Shown here in pieces: positions 58,366-64,000 of a stretch of DNA of 64,000 nucleotides (its first letter is position 1; the number at the start of each line of letters is the position of its first letter). This stretch comes from Sanderia malayensis (Eukaryota > Cnidaria > Scyphozoa > Semaeostomeae > Pelagiidae), in the NCBI GenBank assembly GCA_013076295.1, contig RQOL01000721.1:8213-72212 (forward strand). Direction: 5' to 3'. The notes under the pieces are model-generated. The model made no database searches, was not told the DNA's origin, and saw only the letters and a list, made by a program, of their open reading frames with translations. Made by a program: the position numbers and the translations under genes.

Positions 58366-61300
58366 TTAGTACTCGCAATGATTCAACCTAGGTATCCATG
58401 TGGCATTTGCCACAAAAATGTTAACTCCAATCAAGCAGCAATATACTGCAATGAGTGCAATTCCTATGTGCACATTAATGTAATGATATATCCCCTTCTG
58501 AATATAAAGTTTACCAAGACGAGTCTGACAATGTTGCATGGTTCTGCATGAAATGCACTGAAGCTTTGTTTCCATTTGGTTCACTAGAAATTGAAGAGTT
58601 ATCCCACCTTTATGATTTTGACCTACCCTCCTTTGTTGACTCTGCATTATCATTTGATGTCACTTCAAATCTTACAAACCTACCTAACTTAAATGACTAT
58701 GATATTGCTGAACAACTGTCTTTAAACGTCAATTCTAATTATCACTCTCCAGGTGATTTGGCTAATCTTTGCTCTTCTGATTCTGACTTGTCTTTATTTC
58801 ATATGAATGTAAGAAGTCTCTCATGTCATTATGATGAGCTTGTTTCTACTTTAGTAAATCTGAAGGTAAATTTTGATGTTGTTGCTGTTTCTGAGCTTTG
58901 GCATACTTTTGATAATCCCATAAGCTACCTGTACCTGGTTATAAACTTTTCTTGCTCAATCGCATAGCCAAAATGGTGGTGTTGGGCTTTACGTAAAATC
59001 TTGCTTAAATCCTATTCTCAGGACTGATCTTTCTAGGGGCAGTATTGATTATGAGACTGTATGGGTAGAGGTTGAGAACAAGAATGGTAAAAACTATCTG
59101 TTTTGTTGTGCCTATCGGCATCCTAATTCTAATGTTGAATACTTTACCAGCTATTTGCAAGAAATTCTTTCCATGCAGAGAGTTTGTGACAAACAACTAT
59201 TTATTCTGGGTGACTTTAATTGTGATCTATTAAATTATACCTCTCACACACCTACTGCTAATTTTGTAAATTTGCTTTTTTCTAAGAGACTTCTCCCATA
59301 TGTTGTCCATCCATCAAGAGTATCGGGGAACTCTTCTAGTCTTATTGATAAAATTTTTTCAAATACATGTGAACAGCAAACTGTAAGTGGAAACATACTG
59401 ATGCAAGTAACTGATCATTTTCCCCAATTTTTAACAGTTAGGCAGGGAGGTATTTTGTACCAGAATTTGTCATACTATCAACATGATTATTCTAAACTGG
59501 ATGTTGAAAGTCTGAAAAATGATTTTTCAAACTTGAATCTTAATTACCTTAATGATGAAAATTTTGATATAAATGCTAAATTTAACTTATTTTTATCAAA
59601 TCTTGATAAGTTAGTTAATCATCACACTCCCTTAAAGAAATTAAATAAGAAGGAAATAAAGTCGAGAAACAAACCATGGGTGAGCAAGAAAATTCAAAAC
59701 ATGATGCGAATCAGGGACAGATTATTTAAGAATTCAAAGCAGAATGATGATCAATCAGTTAAGGATTTGTATAAAAAGTTTAGGAATAAGGTTACAACTG
59801 CTTTGAAAGAGAGCAAAGCTACTTATTTTTACAATTATCTTCAGTCAAATAGTAACAACATGAAGCAATTATGGTCTGGTATTAGGTCAATCATTAATAT
59901 CAAGAAATCAAAGGAAAATGCTATAACCAAAATAAAGGATTCTAGTGGTAATGTTACCTCTGACCCAGCTGTAATTGCAAAGTTTTTTGTGAATGTTTCT
60001 CATAATGTCACTAAAACTATACAAAAATCTAAAAAAGCTCCATTGTGCTTCATGGGAGATAGAATCAATAACTTATTTTTCATTTCTCCATCTTTTGCCT
60101 TGGAAATATCTGACATAATTAATCTACTAAAACCTGGCAAATCTGCAGGTCCAAACAGTATCCCGATTAACATTTTGAAAATCCTATGTCCTTTGTTATC
60201 TTCTCCGCTCTCTCAGATTATAAATCATTCATTTGAATGTGGTATTTTCCCTGAAAAAATGAAACTAGCAAAAGTTATTCCTTTATTTAAAAAAGGCTGT
60301 GTTGTTACAGCATCAAATTATAGACCCATATCCCTTTTGTCAGTTTTCAGCAAAATTACCGAAAAGGTGATGTATAAACATCTGTATGAATTTTTAGATC
60401 AATACAATCTTCTATATCATTTACAATTTGGTTTCCGGGCCAGGCATTCTATAGATCATGCACTTATTAGTATGACAGAGAAAATAAAAGAAAGTTTAGA
60501 TAATAAAAAATATGGATGTGGAATTTTTCTTGATCTTCAAAAAGCATTTGATACTGTGAATCATAAAATTCTGTTGGATAAACTAGAGCATTATGGAATA
60601 CGTGGGCCTGCCCTGAACTGGTTTAGATCTCACCTCACAGATAGGAAACAGTATGTCTCTGTTAATGGTTTTGAATCCAATTCACTTAATGTTACATGTG
60701 GTGTTCCCCAAGGTTCTGTCCTTGGTCCTTTGCTCTTTTTAATTTTCATAAATGACCTAGCTAACTCTTCGCCTGATCTTTATTTTTACCTTTTTGCTGA
60801 TGACACTAATATTTATGTTGAAGCTGATAAGATTAGCGAGCTTGAAAAACTTGTAAATAAAGAACTGGGTAAAGTAAAACAATGGCTTGATGCTAACAGA
60901 CTATCTTTAAATATTGAGAAAACGAATTTCATAATCTTTAGGTCACATCATCATGCCTTAACAGAAAGTATCAGTATAAAAATTGGAAGGCAAAATGTAA
61001 AACAATCAAAATATGTGAAATTTCTTGGTATTCTACTGGATGAAAACCTTAGCTGGAAATATCATTTAAGTGAACTTGCTAAAAAGTTAGCAAGAACCTG
61101 TGGGATGTTTTTCAAGATACGACATTACGTTCCCGTTAATGTGTTGATTTGTCTTTACAACTCTTTATTTGCTTCTTTTCTCCAATATGGAACCGTTGTT
61201 TGGGGTTTTGCTTATGATGTACATCTTCAACCTGTTTTCTTATTACAGAAGACAATAATCAGAGCTATTTCATTTCAAAGTTATCTTTCTCCTTCTTCTC

Positions 61301-61625
61301 CTATTTTTAATGATTTAAAGATCCTGAAATTGCATGACTTGTTTCAAATTAAACTTCTCTCTTTTGTCTATGAAAATTTCTCCTGCCTGTTTCCATACTT
61401 ATTTCCAATCAATCAAATCCGTTCATCAACATAACACTCGTCAAGCATCTAAGAATGACATCTTTCTGACACAGAAAAACACTCTTCAATATGACATAAG
61501 GTCAGTTCGCTTCACTGGTGCTGAATCTTGGAATAGCACTCCTACAATCATCAAGGAATCTTCACCTTATCCAGTTTTCGGTATAAACTGAAATTGCATT
61601 ATCTTGACATTGGCAGTAATGCTTA
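58366..61625 (+). pseudogene. LINE ORF2: PHD-type finger, endonuclease and reverse transcriptase, frameshifted
   Basis: The N-terminus is a PHD-like finger (YPCGICHK, YCNECNSYVH, WFCMKC) with a one-base loss near 58480. The apurinic-type endonuclease follows: LFHMNVRSLSCHYDELVSTL, VVAVSELWHTF, then a frameshift at about 58930, LYVKSCLNPILR, CAYRHPNSNVEYF, LGDFNCDLL. From 59155 one 759-codon frame carries the reverse transcriptase: KPGKSAGPNSIPINILK, NYRPISLLSVFSKITEK, FLDLQKAFDTVNHKILLDKL, GVPQGSVLGPLLFLIFIND, FADDTN. The C-terminus (HNTRQASKND, GAESWNSTP) needs frameshifts at about 61430 and 61583. A few small indels separate it from function. Confidence 0.88.
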
Positions 61626-62044
61626 AGGCTCTTGAAACTAGCCTTAATTGATCATTTTCCCTTTAATATTTATTATGAAAATCGGAGTGCATTCATTGTC
61701 AGATTTACTTGAACCCTCTAAGTGCTTCTATTTCTACATGTAGGGGATCTCTCTCCCCGATTAGCTTTGCTACTGAGAGAGTTCCTCCTTTAAATAATTC
61801 CCAATTCAAGCAAACTCTACAATTGCCATTGAATATTTACTTTTAATCATTATAATTTTTTTATAAAATTTTTCTCTAAAATTTTAACAATTGCTGCCTA
61901 ACAATTTTTGTCTAAAATTTTTTTCTAAAATTTTTCTCTATTGATTGTAAAAGTATTAAAATGTTTAAAATGTAATGTAGTTAGTAGAGTAGCATTGTAT
62001 TATTGTGGAATTTAAAATAATGAACCTGAACCTGAACCTAAAAA

Positions 62045-62720
62045 ATTCTGGACAGACTTCAGACAGCCGAAAAAAACTTATTACAGCACAGACAGTGTTG
62101 TCACAGACGATCCCGATCAGGAAGAGGCCCACCCCATTAAATTTCTCAACCAACTCACTCCTAATGAAATGCTGTTGCACAGACTTAAACTCAAGGTAAG
62201 AACAGTACAATCTTTCATCCTATTCACATTACATTATTATATACAAGTCGTGTGTAGTGCAGCAAGAAAAGGCGTCATTAATCACAATAATATTCATTGC
62301 ATTAGGTTGGTGTAACGATCACCCTTCTGCGGAATCTCAACCCAAAGAAAGTCCATTGTAACGGTACAAGTCTCATAGTTTGGCATCTCCGACATCATGT
62401 GATCACAGCAGAGTCATTATAAAGGAGCACAGAGGACAACGGGTCATGATTCCTAAGATCACAGTCTTCACTCAAGACACGGAAATGCCGTTCAGAATGA
62501 AACAATGACAATTTCCAGTAAGACTTGCACACTGCCTAACAATCAATACGGCACAAGGACAATCTCTCAGGTATGTTGGTCTGTATTTGTCACAGCCTGT
62601 TTTCACACATGGTCAATTATAGGTTGCCATGTCCAGGGCTTTGTCATTTGCTGACATCAAAGTCTGGTCGGCACTAGTACGTGGAGGATTTATGTACAAT
62701 TATGACATCATCGGTAAAAG
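62045..62720 (+). pseudogene. Helitron C helicase C-terminus
   Basis: It continues from the LINE as ILDRLQTAEK and SVVTDDPDQEEAHP, with a donor at about 62196 (CTCAAG/GTAAGA). An acceptor near 62307 leads to VGVTITLLRNLNPKK-like sequence. [20 protein letters not shown] and the final AMSRALSFADIKVW follow. An in-frame TGA (AATGACAATTTCC region) and TAG (in place of Tyr before VAMS) are present. It ends about 62700. Confidence 0.82.
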
Positions 62721-63136
62721 ATGATTACACTATTGTTGTGAGATTGAGAAACGAGAACTCGCGACGACGACAATGCTCGCAAATAATTGAAAATCGTAAT
62801 ATAACATGGCTTTGCAGTTGAGTCGTTCTTTTGCGATGAAAGCTGCAGACTCAGCACAACACCGCAGATAAGTTTTAGTAAGGTAAGCCAAGCAAATAAA
62901 CACAAAGCTTGATCTATCTTTATCGATGTTTAATATTGTGAATATTAAGTGCAGATTTATTGCAGATTTGCATTTTTAACATAACTATAATTCTATAATA
63001 TGACAACAAGAAAACATATTATAACTAAGTAAAATATCAGTGGAAAGGTTACAATAAGCAGATTATATAAATTGTGATCGAGGAGAATGAAAATGAAATC
63101 AATATGAAATAAAAATGTTGGCAGTATATCTCGCAA
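62721..63136. other. non-coding stretch
   Basis: No supported feature. Helitron C's 3' end should lie here but is not resolved. Confidence 0.45.
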
Positions 63137-63640
63137 TTACGCTTTAACACATCTGCTGCAAATGAAAGGTTCATCCATTAACAGGGCAAGTGCCTGCTCT
63201 TTTGTCAGCCTGATGCATGATTGTGGTTCTGCATAGTGATACCAATTATTGCAAATGGAACACTGGACCATCTGTGCTCCTGGCATGTGCATCAAACAGA
63301 CACAATAAACGCTGATGGTAAATCTTTTTCCTGTACAACTCTTCTGCTTTTGTCTATGTGGGAACATGTCCATGCTCTTCTTTTCAAAGCATTGTTTAAG
63401 ATGTTTTCTCATGCTGTGTTGGACCCAGGAGATACAGCATGGGTCATGGCATTAGCTATGCAGAACAGTCCACAATCTGATGCTCGAATTTGCTTCTGTG
63501 GGATGAGGACATCAACTGTCAAAGAGCCATCATCATCAGCAAAGTCCTTGTACATGTATGCCAACTGTTTTTAAGGGCATCGGTTAATCTGGGGGACATG
63601 CTATCGTAAACTGCAACTTTGACTTATGCAACTCTGATGT
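63137..63640 (-). pseudogene. Ulp1-type protease end plus PHD finger of a composite transposase
   Basis: High to low coordinates: VAVYDSMSPRLTDALK (protease Asp region), then after a one-base shift QLAYMYKDFADDDGSLTVDV and QKQIRASDCGLFCIANAMTH (Gln and Cys of the C48 site). After another frame break MRKHLKQCFEKKSMDMFPHR precedes a full PHD finger (YCVC...CSICNNWYHY...CIRL...FICSRC), ending at the stop at 63137. The order and spacing match the C-terminal half of the MULE-SWIM-Ulp1-PHD gene at 13.1-16.7 kb. The N-terminal parts are absent from the last 360 bases, so it is truncated or runs off the window. Confidence 0.78.
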
Positions 63641-64000
63641 AACCCAATGATTGCCCACATTATTATGGCATACACCTTTTCAACTAACCGCGGCCTCGAT
63701 ACCACGTGGGGCATGGGCCGAGAATTTGGGTGTAAAACTTTTGAAGACAACATTTTGTTTTGTTTTGGTACGCAATTGCTTCACCCACGCTGTTGCTTAT
63801 CGCCACTTTTGTAGTTTGTACGTGCATTTTAGCTTCGCTCTGTGGTCTATTATCTCAGGAACAGCTTTTTTAAAAGCTCTAGCAAGTACTCAGCTCTGAT
63901 AGGCCACAGAACCTGAATTATGTTGTTATCTGTATTCGATTGATTGTTTCGGGCCTAGCACAGGGGTACTCAAGATGGTGAATGGGAACTGTGCTGTTGT
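63641..64000. other. unassigned end of window
   Basis: No feature supported; possibly intron of the Ulp1-PHD gene. Confidence 0.35.

Larger units (their letters stand above)
57277..62044 (+). mobile_element. CR1-like LINE, near full length
   Basis: It has a short 5' leader, ORF1, ORF2 and a 3' tail that ends in tandem GAACCT repeats (about 62021-62039), a feature of CR1/L2-type 3' ends. Both flanks are Helitron C sequence that joins cleanly when the LINE is removed. No clear target duplication. Confidence 0.87.
54690..62720 (+). mobile_element. Helitron C (third Helitron), 5'-truncated and split by a CR1-like LINE
   Basis: Helitron coding parts at 54690-57276 and 62045-62720 are collinear with Helitron B. 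The LINE occupies 57277-62044 between VNNII and ILDRL. The 5' end begins abruptly at the satellite. Confidence 0.85.

Overview
This is animal (metazoan) nuclear DNA. The genes have spliceosomal introns with GT..AG borders, and the sequence is AT-rich. It carries CR1-type and other LINEs, a Penelope-type GIY-YIG fragment and many DNA-transposon families. The mix (Helitrons, ISL2EU, KDZ, MULE with SWIM/Ulp1/PHD, DUF6589 transposase plus RecQ-type helicase) fits a marine invertebrate such as a cnidarian or sponge; I cannot name the species. No clear host housekeeping gene is present. The window is a nested transposon graveyard with one element that still looks largely intact. One 100-N assembly gap lies at 31193-31292.

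Layout. 1-3.2 kb: minus-strand Helitron (protease-like and Rep domains), broken. 4.7 kb: a 25-bp-arm perfect hairpin. 5.2-6.9 kb: decayed second copy of the DUF6589 transposase gene (minus). 7.6-8.3, 10.8-11.2 and 28.3-30.1 kb: three copies of a repeat made of a fixed head, a variable number of 114-bp units and (in two copies) a fixed tail. 8.8-9.9 and 16.8-17.6 kb: foldback elements. 13.1-16.7 kb (minus): a broken composite transposase gene, MULE-SWIM-Ulp1-PHD. 17.9-26.6 kb (plus): a second Helitron, interrupted at 18,883-22,585 by an ISL2EU element (YqaJ nuclease gene and THAP-DDE transposase gene, convergent) and carrying a ~210-bp internal inversion.

30.3-31.2 kb: another MULE-SWIM fragment, cut off by the gap. 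31.3-38.6 kb: a multi-exon DUF6589 transposase (plus), a convergent RecQ-type helicase (minus) and, across a short divergent promoter with a 20-bp-arm palindrome, a PHD-finger gene (plus). I read this trio as one Academ-like (helicase-bearing) transposon, the best-preserved unit here. 38.9 kb: Helitron scrap. 39.9-42.6 kb: Myb-like gene plus an integrase-core (rve) transposase, both damaged. 43.4-44.2 kb (minus): LINE with ORF1 joined to the tail of ORF2. 45.1-49.5 kb: a multi-exon OTU/vertnin-like gene whose intron holds a Penelope-like fragment, two hammerhead-ribozyme-like motifs on opposite strands and a pogo-type MITE. 52.1-54.0 kb (minus): a KDZ transposase gene. 54.1-54.7 kb: ~130-bp satellite abutting a third Helitron, which is split at 57.28-62.04 kb by a near-full-length CR1-like LINE. 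63.1-63.6 kb (minus): Ulp1-PHD tail of another composite transposase.

Many elements carry single-base lesions (C-to-T nonsense, 1-nt indels), so they are old. Retained introns show that the copies moved as DNA.
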